Shown here piece after piece: positions 33,997-46,620 of a DNA stretch of 64,000 nucleotides. Numbering within the stretch: the stretch's first letter is position 1; each line of letters starts with the position of its first letter. The translations under genes were made by a program, and so were the position numbers. The stretch lies in contig NC_057794.1 of assembly GCF_018294505.1 (NCBI RefSeq), positions 194,169,201 to 194,233,200 on the forward strand, in the 5' to 3' direction. The notes under the pieces are model-generated. The model ran no database searches, was not told where the DNA came from, and saw only the letters and a list, made by a program, of their open reading frames with translations. The stretch comes from Triticum aestivum (taxonomy: Eukaryota; Streptophyta; Magnoliopsida; Poales; Poaceae).

Positions 33997-35687
33997 TGTT
34001 GGAAATATGCCCTAGAGGCAATAATAAAATGATTATTATATTTCCTTGTTCACGATAATTGTCTATTATTCATGTTGTAATTGTATTATTCAAAAATCGT
34101 AATACATAGACCACAATGTGTCCCTAGTGAGCCTCTAGTTGACTAGCTCGTTGATCAACAGATAGTCATGGTTTCCTAGCTATGGTCATGGGGATGTCAT
34201 TGATAACGGGATCACATCATTAGGAGAATGATGCGATGGAAAAGACCCAATCCTAAGCTTAGCTCAAAGATCGTGTAGTTCGTTTGCTGTAGCTTTTCTG
34301 AATGTCAAGTATCATTTCCTTAGACCATGAGATTGTGCAACTCCCGGATACCGTAGGAGTGCTTTGGGTGTGCCAAACGTCACAACGTAACTGCGTGACT
34401 ATAAAGGTACATTACAGGTGTCTCCAAAAGTGTCTGTTGGGTTGGCACGAATCGAGACTGGGATTTGTCACTCCGTATGACGGAGAGGTATCTCTGGGCC
34501 CACTCGGCAATGCATCATCATAATGAGCTCAATGTGATCAAGTGGTTGATCACGGTATCATGCATTACGGTACGAGTAAAGTGACTTGCCGGTAACGAGA
34601 TTGAACAAGGTATTGGGATACCGACGATCGAGTCTCGGGCAAGTAACGTACCGATTAACAAAGGGAATTGAATACGGGATTGATTAAGTCCTCGACATCG
34701 TGGTTCATCCGATGAGATCAGCAAGGAGCATTTGGGAGCCAACATGGGTATCCAGATCCCGCTGTTGGTTATTGGCCGGAGAGCCATCTCGGTCATGTCT
34801 GCTTGTCTCCCAAACCCGTAGGGTCTACACACTTAAGGTTTGGTGATGCTAGGGTTGTAGAGATATGAGTATGCAGTAATCCGAAAGTTGTTCGGAGTCC
34901 CGGATGAGATCCTGGACGACACGAGGAGTTCCGGAATGGTCCGGAGGTGAATAATTATATATAGGTAGTGTAGTTTCGGCCATCGGGAAAGATTCGGGGT
35001 CACCGGTATTGTACCGGGACTACCGGATGGGTCCCGGGGGTCCACCGGCTGGGGCCACCCATCCCGGAGGGCCCCATGGGCTGAAGTGCGGAGGGGAACC
35101 AGCCCATAGTGGGCTGGTGTGCCCCCCTTGGGCCCCCCTGCGCCTAGGGTTGGAAACTCTAGGGTGGGGGGCGCCTCCACTTGCCTTGGGGGGCACTCCA
35201 CCCCCCTTGGCCGCCGCCCCCTTGGGAGATCCCATCTCCAGGGCCGGCACCCCCCCAAGGGGCCTATATAAAGGGGGGGAGGGAGGGCAGCCGCACCTCA
35301 AGTCTTGGCACCTCCCTCTCCCCTGCTACACCTCTCCCTCTCGCAGAAGCTCGGCGAAGCCCTGCTGCGATCACTGCTGCATCTACCACCACGCCGTTGT
35401 GCTGCTGGATCTTCATCAACCTCTCCTTCCCCCTTGTTGGATCAAGAAGGAGGATACGTCATCCGCTCCATACGTGTGTTGAATGTGGATGTGCCGTCCG
35501 TTCGGCACTTGGTCATCGGTGATTTGGATCACGGCGAGTACGACTCCATCATCCCTGTTCTCTTGAACGCTTCCGCTCGCGATCTACAAGGGTATGTAGA
35601 TGCACTCTCCTCTCATTGCTAGTTGACTCCATAGATTGATCTTGGTGAAACATATAAAAAATTTGTTTTCTGCAACGTTCCCCAACA
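33997..35687 (+). repeat. 5' LTR of the Copia element
   Basis: 1691 bp, with TATA box TATATAAA at 35265-35272 in a GC-rich setting, matching BARE-type LTRs (about 1.7-1.8 kb). Confidence 0.93.
35265..35272 (+). promoter_or_regulatory. TATA box of the Copia 5' LTR
   Basis: TATATAAA followed by a G-rich run. The same box lies at 42241-42248 in the 3' LTR. Confidence 0.75.
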
Positions 35688-36985
35688 GTGGCATCATGAG
35701 CTAGGTCTATGCGTAGTTACTATGCACGAGTAGAACACAAAGTAGTTGTGGGCGTCGATACTGTCAATTTGCTTGCCGTTATTAGTCTTATCTTGAATCG
35801 TCGGCATCGTGGGATGAAGCGGCCCGGACCAACCTTACACGTACGCTTACATGAGACCGGTTCCACCGACTGACATGCACTAGTTGCATAAGGTGGCTGG
35901 CGGGTGTCTGTCTCTCCCACTTTAGTTGGATCGGATTCGATGAACAGGGTCTTTATGAAGGGTAAATAGAAATTGGCAATTCACGTTGTGGTTTTGGCGT
36001 AGGTAAGAAACGTTCTTGCTAGAAACCTATAGCAGCCACGTAAAAACTTGTAACAACAATTAGAGGACGTCTAACTTGTTTTTGCAGCAAGTGTTTTTAG
36101 ATGTGATCTGGCCAAAGGTTGTGATGAATGATGAATGATATATGTGATGTATGAGATTGATCATGTTCTTGTAATAGGAATCACGACTTGCATGTCGATG
36201 AGTATGACAACCGGCAGGAGCGATAGGAGTTGTCTTTATTTTTTTTGTATGACCTACGTGTCATTGAGAAACGCCATGTAAATTACTTTACTTTATTGCT
36301 AAACGTGTTAGCCATAGTAGTAGAAGTAATAGTTGGCGAGCAACTTCATGGAGACACGATGATGGAGATCATGATAATGGAGATCATGGTGTCATGCCGG
36401 TGACAAGATGATCATGGAGCCCCAAGATGGAGATCAAAGGAGCTCTATGATATTGGCCATATCATGTCACTATTATTTGATTGCATGTGATGTTTATCAT
36501 GTTTTTGCATCTTGTTTACTTAGAACGACGGTAGTAAATAAGATGATCCCTCATAATAATTTCAAGAAAGTGTTCCCCCTAACTGTGCGCCGTTGCGACA
36601 GTTCATTGTTTCGAAGCACCACGTGATGATCGGGTGTGATAGATTCCAACATTCACATACAACGGGTGTAAGACAGATTTACACACGCAATACACTTAGG
36701 TTGACTTGACGAGCCTAGCATGTACAGACATGGCCCCGGAACACAGAAGACCGAAAGGTCGAGCATGAGTCGTATAGAAGATACGATCAACATGAAGATG
36801 TTCACCGATGTTGACTAGTCCATCTCACGTGATGATCGGACACGGCCTAGTCAACTCGGATCATGTTATACTTAGATGACTGGAGGGATGTCTATCTAAG
36901 TGGGAGTTCATTGAATAATTTGATTAGATGAACTTAATTATCATGAACTTAGTCTAAAATCTTTACAATATGTCTTGTAGATCAA
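35688..36985 (+). other. Primer site and untranslated leader of the Copia element
   Basis: The primer site tggcatcatgagc (35689-35701) is a variant of the initiator-Met tRNA site. The remaining 1.3 kb to the gag ATG has no long frame and fits the known long leader of BARE-type elements. Confidence 0.75.
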
Positions 36986-38266
36986 ATGGCCAACGTTGTC
37001 CTCAACTTCAACGCGTTCCTAGAGAAAACCAAGCTGAAAGATGATGGCAGCAACTATACGGACTGGGTCCGGAACCTGAGGATCATCCTCATAGCTGCCA
37101 AGAAATATTATGCCCTAGAAGCACCGCTAGGTGAAGCACCCGTCCCACAGAACCAAGACGTTATGAACGCTTGGCAGACACGTGCTGATGATTACTCCCT
37201 CGTTCAGTGCGGCATGCTTTACAGCTTAGAACCGGGGCTCCAAAAGCGTTTTGAGCGACACGGAGCATATGAGATGTTCGAAGAGCTGAAAATGGTTTTC
37301 CAAGCTGATGCCTGGGTCGAGAGATATGAAGTATCCGACAAGTTCTTCAGCTGTAAGATGGAGGAAAATAGTTCTGTCAGTGAGCACATACTCAAAATGT
37401 CTGGGTTGCATAACCGCTTGACTTAGCTGGGAGTTAATCTCCCGGTTGACACGGTCATTGACAGAATCCTTCAGTCGCTTCCACCGAGCTACAAGAGCTT
37501 TGTGATTAACTTCAATATGCAGGGGATGGAAAAGACCATTCCTGAAGTATTTGCAATGCTGAAATCAGCAGAGGTAGAAGTCAAAAAGGAACATCAAGTG
37601 TTGATGGTGAATAAAACCACTAAGTTCAAGAAAGGCAAGGGTAAGAAGAACTTGAAGAAGGACGGCAAGGGATTTGCCGTGCCCGGTAAGCAAGCTGCCG
37701 GGAAGAAGCCAAAGAATGGACCCAAGCCCGAGACTGAGTGTTTTTATTGCAAGGGAAGTGGTCACTGGAAGCGGAACTGCCCCAAATACTTAGTGGACAA
37801 GAAGGCCGGAATCACTAAAGGTATATGTGATATACATGTAATTGATGTGTACCTTACCAGTACTCATAGTAGCTCCTGGGTATTTGATACCGGTGCGGTT
37901 GCTCACATTTGTAACTCAAAGCAGGAGCTACGGAATAAGCGGAGACTGGCGAAGGACGAGGTGACGATGCACGTCGGGAATGGTTCCAAGGTCGATGCGA
38001 TCGCCGTCGGCACGCTACCTCTACATTTACCTACGGGATTAGTTTTAAACCTCAATAATTGTTATTTAGTGCCAGCTTTGAGCATGAACATTGTATCAGG
38101 ATCTTGTTTAATTCGAGATGGCTACTCATTTAAGTCCGAGAATAATGGTTGTTCTATTTATATGAGAGATATGTTTTATGGTCATGCTTCGATGGTGAAT
38201 GGTTTATTCTTAATGAATCTCGAGCGTAATGCTACACATGTTCATAGTGTGAATACCAAAAGATAG
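36986..38266 (+). pseudogene. Copia gag and protease
   Basis: The frame begins MANVVLNFNAFLEKTKL and runs through gag (UBN2-type: NYTDWVRNLRIIL, LQSLPPSYKSF) with one in-frame TAG at 37424-37426. A basic linker precedes a CCHC zinc knuckle (CFYCKGSGHWKRNC, about 37738). The protease site is WVFDTGAVAHIC, with DTG at about 37885. The frame ends at a TAG where a shift of frame occurs before the integrase. Confidence 0.92.
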
Positions 38267-38279
38267 TCCCACATACTTC

Positions 38280-39083
38280 TGGCACTGCCGCCTTGGTCAC
38301 ATAGGTGTCAAACGCATGAAGAAGCTCCATGCAGATGGACTTTTAGAGTCTCTTGATTACGAATCATTTGACAAGTGCGAACCATGCCTCATGGGTAAAA
38401 TGACCAAGACTCTGTTCTCAGGAACAATGGAGCGAGCAACCAACTTATTGGAAATCGTACATACTGATGTGTGCGGTCCAATGAGTGTTGAGGCTCGCGG
38501 TGGCCATCGTTATGTTCTCACCCTCACTGATGACTTGAGTAGATATGGGTATGTCTACTTAATGAAACACAAGTCTAAGACCTTTGAAAAGTTCAAGGAA
38601 TTTCAGAGTGAGGTTGAGAATCAACGTGACAGGAAAATCAAGTTCTTGCGATCAGATAGTGGGGGAGAATACTTGAGTCACGAATTTGGCACAGACTTAA
38701 GAAAATGTGGAATAGTTTCACAACTCACGCCGCCTGGAACACCTCAGCGTAATCGTGTGTCCGAATGTTGTAATCGCACTCTATTAGATATGGTGCGATC
38801 TATGATGTCTCTTACCGATTTACTGCTATTATTTTGGGGCTATGCTTTAGAGACTGTCGCATTCACTTTAAATAGGGCTCCGTAGAAATCCATTGAGACG
38901 ACACCGTATGAATTATGGTTTGGGAAGAAACCTAAGCTGTCGTTTCTAAAAGTTTGGGGATGCGATGCTTATGTCAGGAAACTTCAACCTGAAAAGCTCG
39001 AACCCAAGTCGGAAAAATGCGTCTTCATAGGATACCCTAAAGAAACTGTTGGGTATACCTTCTACCTCAGATCCGAAGGCAAG
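38280..39083 (+). pseudogene. Copia integrase
   Basis: After a frameshift near 38265-38280 the frame resumes with the zinc-binding HCRLGHIGVKRM and CEPCLMGK. The catalytic core shows D in HTDVCGPM, D in RSDSGGEY, and then a block around NRVSECCNRTLLDM that holds the glutamate. A TAG at 38883-38885 interrupts the core end. Conserved KPKLSFLKVWGCDAYV-like sequence follows up to 39000. Confidence 0.9.
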
Positions 39084-40910
39084 ATGTTTGTTGCCAAGAA
39101 TGGGTCCTTTCTAGAGAAAGAGTTTCTCTCGAAAGAAATAAGTGGGAGGAAGGTAGAACTTGATGAAGTATTACCTCTTGAACCGGTAAGTGGCGCAGCT
39201 CAAGAAAATGTTCCTGAGGTGCCTGCACCGACTAGAGAGGAAGTTGATGATGATGATCATGAAACTTCAGATCAAGTTGCTACTGAACTTCGTAGGTCCA
39301 CAAGGACACATTCCGCACCAGAGTGGTACGGCAACCCGGTCTTGGAAATCATGTTGTTAGACAACGGTGAACCTTCGAACTATGAAGAAGCGATGGCGGG
39401 CCCGGATTCTGACAAATCTGAGATAGGATCCATGTATGAAAATGAAGTATGGACTTTGACTGACTTGCCCGGTGATCGGCGAGCCATAGAAAATAAATGG
39501 ATCTTTAAGAAGAAGACAAATGTGGATGGTAATGTGACCATCTATAAAGCTCGGCTTGTCGCTAAGGGTTATCGACAAGTTTAAGGGGTTGACTACGATG
39601 AGACTTTCTCACCCGTAGCGAAGCTGAAGTCCGTCCGAATCATGTTAGCAATTGCCGCATTCTATGATTATGAGATATGGCAAATGGACGTCAAAACGGC
39701 ATTCCTTAATGGTTTCCTTAAGGAAGTATTGTATATGACGCAGCCGGAAGGTTTTGTCGATCCTAAGAATACTGACAAGGTGTGCAAGCTCCAACGCTCG
39801 ATTTATGGGCTGGTGCAAGCATCTCGGAGTTGGAACATTCGTTTTGATGAGATGATCAAAGCGTTTGGGTTTATGCAGACTTATGGAGAAGCCTGCATTT
39901 ACAAGAAAGTGAGTGGGAGCTCTGTAGCATTTCTCATATTGTATGTGGATGACATACTATTGATGGGAAATGATATAGAATTCTTGGAAAGCATAAAGGC
40001 CTACTTGAACAAGTGTTTTTCAATGAAGGACCTTGGAGAAGCTGCTTATATATTATGCATCAAGATCTATAGAGATAGATCGAGACGCCTCATTGGTGTT
40101 TCACAGAGTATGTACCTTGACAAGATATTAAAGAAGTTCAAAATGGATCAGTCAAAGAAGGGGTTCTTGCCTGTATTGCAAGGTACGAGATTGAGCATGG
40201 CTCAATGCCCGACCATGGCAGAAGATAGAGAAAAGATGAGTGTCGTCCCCTATGCCTCGGCCATAGGGTCTATCATGTATGCTATGCTGTGTTCCAGACC
40301 TGATGTAAACCTTGCCGTGAGTTTGGTAGGAAGGTACCAAAGTAATCCCGGCATGGAACACTGGACAACGGTCAAGAATATCCTGAAGTACTTGAAAAGG
40401 ACCAAGGAAATGTTTCTCGTTTATGGAGGTGACGAAGAGCTCGTCGTAAAGGGTTACGTCGATGCTAGCTTTGACACAGATCTAGATGACTCTAAGTCAC
40501 AAACTGGATACATGTATATTTTGAATGGTGGGGCAGTAAGCTGGTGCAGTTGCAAGCAAAGCATTGTGGCGGGATCTACATGTGAAGCGGAGTACGTGGC
40601 AGCCTCGGAGGCAGCACACGAAGCAGTCTGGGTGAAGGAGTTCGTTACCGACCTAGGAGTCATACCCAATGCGTCGGGGCCGATGACTCTCTTCTGTGAC
40701 AATACTGGAGCTATTGCCCTTGCCAAGGAGCCCAGGTTTCACAGGAAGACCAGGCATATGAAGCGTCGCTTCAACTCCATTCATGAAAGTGTTCAAAATG
40801 GAGACATAGAAATTTGTAAAGTACATACAGACCTGAATGTAGCAGATCCGTTGACTAAACCTCTCCCTAGAGCAAAACATGATCAACACCAGAATTCCAT
40901 GGGTGTTTGA
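39084..40910 (+). pseudogene. Copia reverse transcriptase and RNase H
   Basis: The same frame as the integrase. A TAA at 39582-39584 falls in the RT start (YRQV then GVDYDETFSPVAK). RT blocks: WQMDVKTAFLNG, YGLVQASRSWN and the catalytic YVDDILL. RNase H blocks: GYVDASFDTD, AEYVAASEAAHEAVW, FCDNTGAIALA and ADPLTKPL. The last 422 codons (39642-40910) are open, ending at TGA 40908. Confidence 0.93.
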
Positions 40911-40958
40911 TTCATCACAAATGTAACTAGATGATTGACTCTAGTGCAAGTGGGTGAC

Positions 40959-42660
40959 TATTGGAAATATGCCCTAGAGGCAATAATAAAATGATTATTA
41001 TATTTCCTTGTTCATGATAATTGTCTATTATTCATGTTGTAATTGTATTATCCGGAAATCGTAATACATGTGTGAATACATAGACCACAATGTGTCCCTA
41101 GTGAGCCTCTAGTTGACTAGCTCGTTGATCAACAGATAGTCATGGTTTCCTGGCTATGGACATGGGGATGTCATTGATAATGAGATCACATCATTAGGAG
41201 AATTATGTGATGGACAAGACCCAATCCTAAGCTTAGCTCAAAGATCGTGTAGTTTGTTTGTTGTAGCTTTTCTGAATGTCAAGTATCATTTCCTTAGACC
41301 ATGAGATTGTGCAACTCCCGGATACCGTAGGAGTGCTTTGGGTGTGCCAAACGTCACAACGTAACTGGGTGACTATAAAGGTACATTACAGGTGTCTCCG
41401 AAAGTGTCTGTTGGGTTGGCACGAATCGAGACTGGGATTTGACACTCCGTATGATGGAGAGGTTTCTCTGGGCCCACTCGGTAATGCATCATCATAATGA
41501 GCTCAATGTGATCAAGTGGTTGATCACGAGATCATGCATTACGGTACGAGTAAAGTGACTTGCTGGTAACGAGACTGAACAAGGTATTGGGATACCGACG
41601 ATCGAGTCTCGGGCAAGTAACGTATCGATTGACAAAGGGAATTGAATACGGGATTGATTAAGTCCTCGACATCGTGGTTCATCCCATGAGATCATCGAGG
41701 AGCATGCGGGAGCCAACATGGGTATCTAGATCCCGCTGTTGGTTATTGGCCGGAGAGCCATCTCGGTCATGTCTGCTTGTCTCCCGAACCCGTAGGGTCT
41801 ACACACTTAAGGTTCGGTGACACTAGGGTTGTAGAGATATGAGTATGCAGTAATCCAAAAGTTGTTCGGAGTCCCGGATGAGATCCTGGACGACACGAGG
41901 AGTTCCGGAATGGTCCGGAGGTGAATAATTATATATTGGAAGTGTATTTTTGGCCATAGGGAAAGATTCGGGGTCACCGGTATTGTACCGGGACCACCGG
42001 ATGGGTCCCGGGGGTCCACTGGGTGGGGCCACCCATCCCGGAGGGCCCCATGGGCTGAAGTGGGGAGGGGAACCAGCCCATAGTGGGCTGGTGCGCCCCA
42101 CCCCTTGGGCCCCCCTGCGCCTAGGGTTGGAAACCCTAGGGTGGGGGCGCCTCCACTTGCCTTGGGGGGCACTCCACCCCCCTTGGCCGCTGCCCCCTTG
42201 GGAGATCCCATCTCCAGGGCCGGCGCCCCCCCAAGGGGCCTATATAAAGGGGGGGAGGGCAGCCGCACCTCAAGTCTTGGCGCCTCCCTCTCCGCTGCTA
42301 CACCTCTCCCTCTCCCAGAAGCTCGACGAAGCCCTGCTGCGATCACTGCTGCATCCACCACCACGCCGTCGTGCTACTGGATCTTCATGAAACTCTCCTT
42401 CCCCCTTGCTGGATCAAGAAGGAGGAGACGTAATCCGCTCCGTACGTGTGTTGAACGCGGAGGTGTCGTCCGTTCGGCACTTGGTCATCGGTGATTTGGA
42501 TCATAGTGAGTACGACTCCATCATCCCCATTCTCTTGAACGCTTCCGCTCGCGATCTACAAGGGTATGTAGATGCACTCTCCTCTCGCTGCTAGTTGACT
42601 CCATAGATTGATCTTGGTGAAACGTAGATTTTTTTTTGTTTTCTGCAACGTTCCCCAACA
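40959..42660 (+). repeat. 3' LTR of the Copia element
   Basis: 1702 bp. The first two bases are ta rather than tg. The purine-rich tract gcaagtgggtgac lies just before it (40946-40958). Confidence 0.92.
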
Positions 42661-43743
42661 GACACTTTTATCCATCCCGAATACCCTGCAATGGATGTTG
42701 GAATAGGTCCTGAGAGTACGACCATGCGAGACAACACCTGCTTCCTTAGTAACATGAGTAATGCCCTATATACATACAAGAAGAGGTGATCCATCAGAAT
42801 AAGTTGATAGGCGCCAATGAGTATATGGGTCTTGCTCGTCCTCATGCTCATGATCATCACCATCGTCATCACCCCCTTGGTTATAAATTTTTTTAACTAT
42901 AGGTGGTGGAATGTTCACATGACCTTGGAAACACAAGAATGTTAAATAGTAAAGGGAAACTAGCTAACCCGCATGCATGTGGATGAAACAATTATATTTA
43001 TGGTGGAAGACAAACGTACCGAAAGCATCAGGATTCCATGCAAAAATAGTGCCACGAGTGGTGACAACAAACACAAGACTCTCATAGTGAATTGCATCAC
43101 AATACACATCCATGTATAGAAACTGATTTTTGAGCAATATCCATCGAGTCAAATTGTGAAGGACGGCAACAAGCTTGTCGAAGATAGAGACAACACATGC
43201 ATTCCTATAACCCCAAGAGCTGTTGGGAACTCGACAAATTGCTATCTTCTATAGATGATAGTCACCATGATCGTGGTCGAACGTACATAGAATACCGGTG
43301 TGCTCAACCTCTGGGCAATCAGAGATTTTTGGAAGTGGAACCCGATGACGAGTGTACACATTCACAAGTTCCCACTCGCAGTTGTACCTAATATAAACAA
43401 CCCAATCTCCATTTGCGCCTGCCCAAGCCGTACCCTCAAGCAATGGCATCTTAACATCACACGTATCATTATCAAGCGGCCTCAACTTGCACAAGGTGAG
43501 GCTTCTGTCATCCGCGCACCAGTCGTCAGCAGGGTCATGGTGAAGAAGATAGGGGACATCAAATTGCTCCTGGCCCCTTGGGTTCTTTGTAGTGATGTTA
43601 TTATTTGAGTCGAGAATGGTCTTGAACGAACCTGCCATGCTAGCCATGGTTATGACGTCACACTGATAAATGAGTTCCTCCACCACGTCATCTTTCAGAT
43701 CGGGGCCACAATAACAGGGTCGTTTTTGGCCTGTTCCCTCCAT
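42661..43743 (-). pseudogene. DUF295 (KIB1-4 beta-propeller) gene, N-terminal part and intron
   Basis: Exon 1 is 43743-43020 (start MEGTGQKRPCYCG), the intron 43019-42924 (96 bp, GT-AG), and exon 2 runs from 42923 to the Copia insertion. An F-box-like start (DLKDDVVEELIYQ) precedes propeller sequence (WVVYIRYNCEWELVNVYT; SLVFVVTTRGTIFAWN; YRVF-like block CRVFGMD before the insertion). With the C-terminal part the gene has 417 codons including the stop, a normal size for the family. Two TAG codons interrupt it (43249-43251 and 42766-42768); no frameshift was seen. DUF295 proteins are a large, quickly changing plant family, some with F-boxes; the partner is unknown here. Confidence 0.85.
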
Positions 43744-45209
43744 GGAGAAGACGATCGAACAATGGCAGAAGGAAGGGTGAAGGCAAATGGAGGAGGGAGG
43801 AAGAGCGTGCGACAGGAGTTCCAAATCGAGAGGGAAAGGCGAAGAGGCGGTTGGATGGTTGCCATGGTACACGAAGAGGTGCCCCGGCCTACATAGACGT
43901 CCATTCGGAAATTGTACAAAAGGACTGGCTGTCGTCTCACTGACATGTTGGAACGGGACCAGATGTCAACGAAACATGGTGTGTAATTTCTCGTGCAAAA
44001 TGTGATCTGGCCGTGTTGGCCCGAGGTGCCGCATTAGTTCTCGACTTTATTTTTTTAATGGTGTGTCGTTCAGTTTTGAAGCACGACTAACTGGTACTGT
44101 ATGCAGAGAAAATATAAACTACTATACCACTACTCCAACTCTAGTACTAGTATCAAAAAAGATATATAGGCTGGAGCTTCAGTGCTTGCTTGCTAAGGGC
44201 TGCCCACTTGCTTCTCACACTATCACCCTCTCTCCATACCTAAAAATACGACCTCTCTCTCCCTCCTCACCAGTGGTCTTACATCCGCCGAGGAAGAAAA
44301 GGACGTGCAGCGTTGACGCACTCGTCGTCAGAGTGCGAGGTCACGCACTGACGACAAGGCCGTCCTCTCCGACCTAGCTAGCGCCCGCGCGGGATGGCCT
44401 CCATCCCCAAGCTCGCTGCCATAGTGTGTGCGTAAGATGACCACGAGCGAAGCCACTTCCTATCGACCCCCAGCTATGCTACCTCTTTTCGAACCACACC
44501 CTTGTTCTATTGCCCCATCTACCGCACCGCTGCATGTGGATCTTTTTCCACTCCACAATCTTCCTAATTTGCTATCCTGTACTTTGCTGGTCACAAAGAC
44601 GAAAACCTTAATTTGCACTATTAAAGGAAACCCTACTTCATGGCATGCATACTAATCCATGTACGGGTTGAATAAGGAAAGGAAGGGAGAAAGTACTATC
44701 CAAGAGACTAGGCATCGAACCCGCATCTAGGTTGAAAAGGGGAAAATCAGTAGCTAAGGAATGAGTCTCATGTATCTTTGTTGAAAAAGGGTGAAAAGGG
44801 GTAGAAATGCATGACAACGCAATAGAGAATGACCAGGTCGATCGGTTGTTGTCCTCACATAGGGAAAAGGTGGCTAACGAGAACAAAAATGGGACGTAAT
44901 CCACATATGCTGCCTGGATATTTGTTGCTCTGGGCAACCATACCTCCCTCACCACTCTATGCATCCGTGGAGGTACATCTTCCTGGTGCGCCCACTGTCC
45001 GAATGGGCCTCCCATGCTCTTATTGCCACTTTTTTGCTGTTAGTATAACCCCAGCGGTAATGCTACTGTTAAAGTGATGCCACATTTAACTAATCCCGCA
45101 CTCAATGTAATGCCACCGATAAATTTAAGCAATGACATTTAATGTCACCGGATTATTTTAGGGTTAGCTATTGATTGTGGATGTATTAAAGATTTTTCAG
45201 CTAAGGCAT

Positions 45210-46620
45210 TCTAATGCTGTTGCACAGCCAGTATACCAATGATGAAACATGTTACTACCTTTGGATTGTTGCACTATTAGTGCTTATAGATTACATACCT
45301 CACTTTCATGAGATAAGTCAATTTTTTTGTACAGTGTCACCAAAATGCCAAGGCACTGATGCCACTTTATTTTGGTTAAACTGCACAAAAAATTATGAAG
45401 AGAAGAGGAAAGGTCAAGAGTGGGCACCTCCTCCTCCGGCTGTTCTCTTGACCAGTTCGATGAAGTTTTTATGTTTTGATCGATTATCAAGATTGGGATA
45501 GCAATTTTTCAAGCCCCCTCGAGTTCGAAATGATATTTACCTTGAAGGTACATGGTTTGCAAAAAAAAATTATACTGTCATTAGTTAATAATGCTAGTTA
45601 CCTTCAGACTTTTGTATTTGGTTTAATGCTCTTGCATAGCTAGTATACCAATGCTGAAACTTGTTACCTTTACATTTTGTATTGTTAATGCTTATAGAAA
45701 TCTTCCAGTGCTAGCTTATGGAGATCTGTTTAGTAAAACCATTGTGATGTACCCCATAATAAAAAATTACTCTACTGTTGCACTAGCTACTGGATTACTG
45801 TATATTTGTACTATTCGAATGTTGTTGCATTAGTGTATGGACATATATAAAGTGTGGCAAGCTTTCCCGGATATGTGCTCAAGAAAACTACTACCTGTTT
45901 TTCTAAATACTAGACGTTTTGGTACTTTAAATTGAACTGCGAAAATGTCTTATATTAAGGAATATAGGGTGTAGAGTTCACTCAAATTATCCCGGTAAAG
46001 CTAGTCACACCTTTATTAAAATTAATGTTCACTATGTTATCGGAGTAGGTCCGTATGTTTGTCTCTAATGCTTGTCTATTACATACCTGACATCATGATG
46101 TAATGTTAAGTCATTTCTTTTTGTACAGTGTCACTGAATTGTCAAGGTGGTGATGGCATTTTATTTTAGGTGAATTACACAAAATATGCTAAAAAGAAGA
46201 GGAAAGGTCAGGAATGGTTCAGTTTTTAAGAAAATACTATGTATGCCTTCCTGACATCATCCATTGTTGCCTTATTTATTCTTTCGAACAGGTGGTTAGA
46301 AACAGTCTTGCTACCTTTTCCCATTAAGAAATTGGAATGCTTATATTTGTGAGTCTATGCTTATGCTTATATTTGTGAGTCTATGCTTCAACTAATGGCA
46401 CTTTTGTAGTAATCACACTTTCAATATCTATGCAAACAGGGATGCTCGATTTTAGTGGATCTGCACAAAAAGTCCAAAGGTTCAACATTAGGAGCATGTT
46501 TTCTTCCAAACCATTATATCCAATTAGTGGCACTATGAGCTATTCATTATGAAGGTACATGGTTTACTACTATCTTGCTACTCTTTTTGTATTGTCATTA
46601 GATAGTAATATTAGTGGTTT
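45210..46620. repeat. Diverged dispersed direct repeats
   Basis: Three pairs were seen: 45210-45297 with 45624-45705 (shared agtataccaatg...gaaac.tgttac); 45325-45425 with 46118-46213 (tttttgtacagtgtcac, gaagaggaaaggtca); and 45540-45605 with 46550-46620 (gaaggtacatggttt, tgtcattag). The spacing differs (about 0.41, 0.79 and 1.01 kb), so this is an old, rearranged duplication rather than a clean tandem. Source unknown. Confidence 0.6.
46337..46388 (+). repeat. 26-bp tandem repeat, two copies
   Basis: The unit atgcttatatttgtgagtct plus six bases is repeated at 46337 and 46363 without change. Confidence 0.85.

Larger units (their letters stand above)
33997..42660 (+). mobile_element. Copia retrotransposon of the BARE/Angela/WIS group
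   Basis: LTRs 33997-35687 and 40959-42660 start tgttggaaatatgcccta (ta instead of tg in the 3' copy) and end ccccaaca. The target duplication is CACAC (33992-33996) and GACAC (42661-42665), one mismatch. Polyprotein in Copia order: gag, protease, integrase, reverse transcriptase, RNase H. It has three in-frame stops and one frameshift. LTRs differ by roughly 4% by eye and the 5' LTR lacks 12 bp present in the 3' LTR. It lies on the opposite strand to the DUF295 gene it splits. This group is the most abundant Copia lineage in wheat and barley. Confidence 0.95.

Noticed and set aside
44393..44433. Possible first exon MASIPKLAAIVCA followed by a GT
   Set aside because: Thirteen codons are too few; no second exon with matching phase or homologous protein was found.
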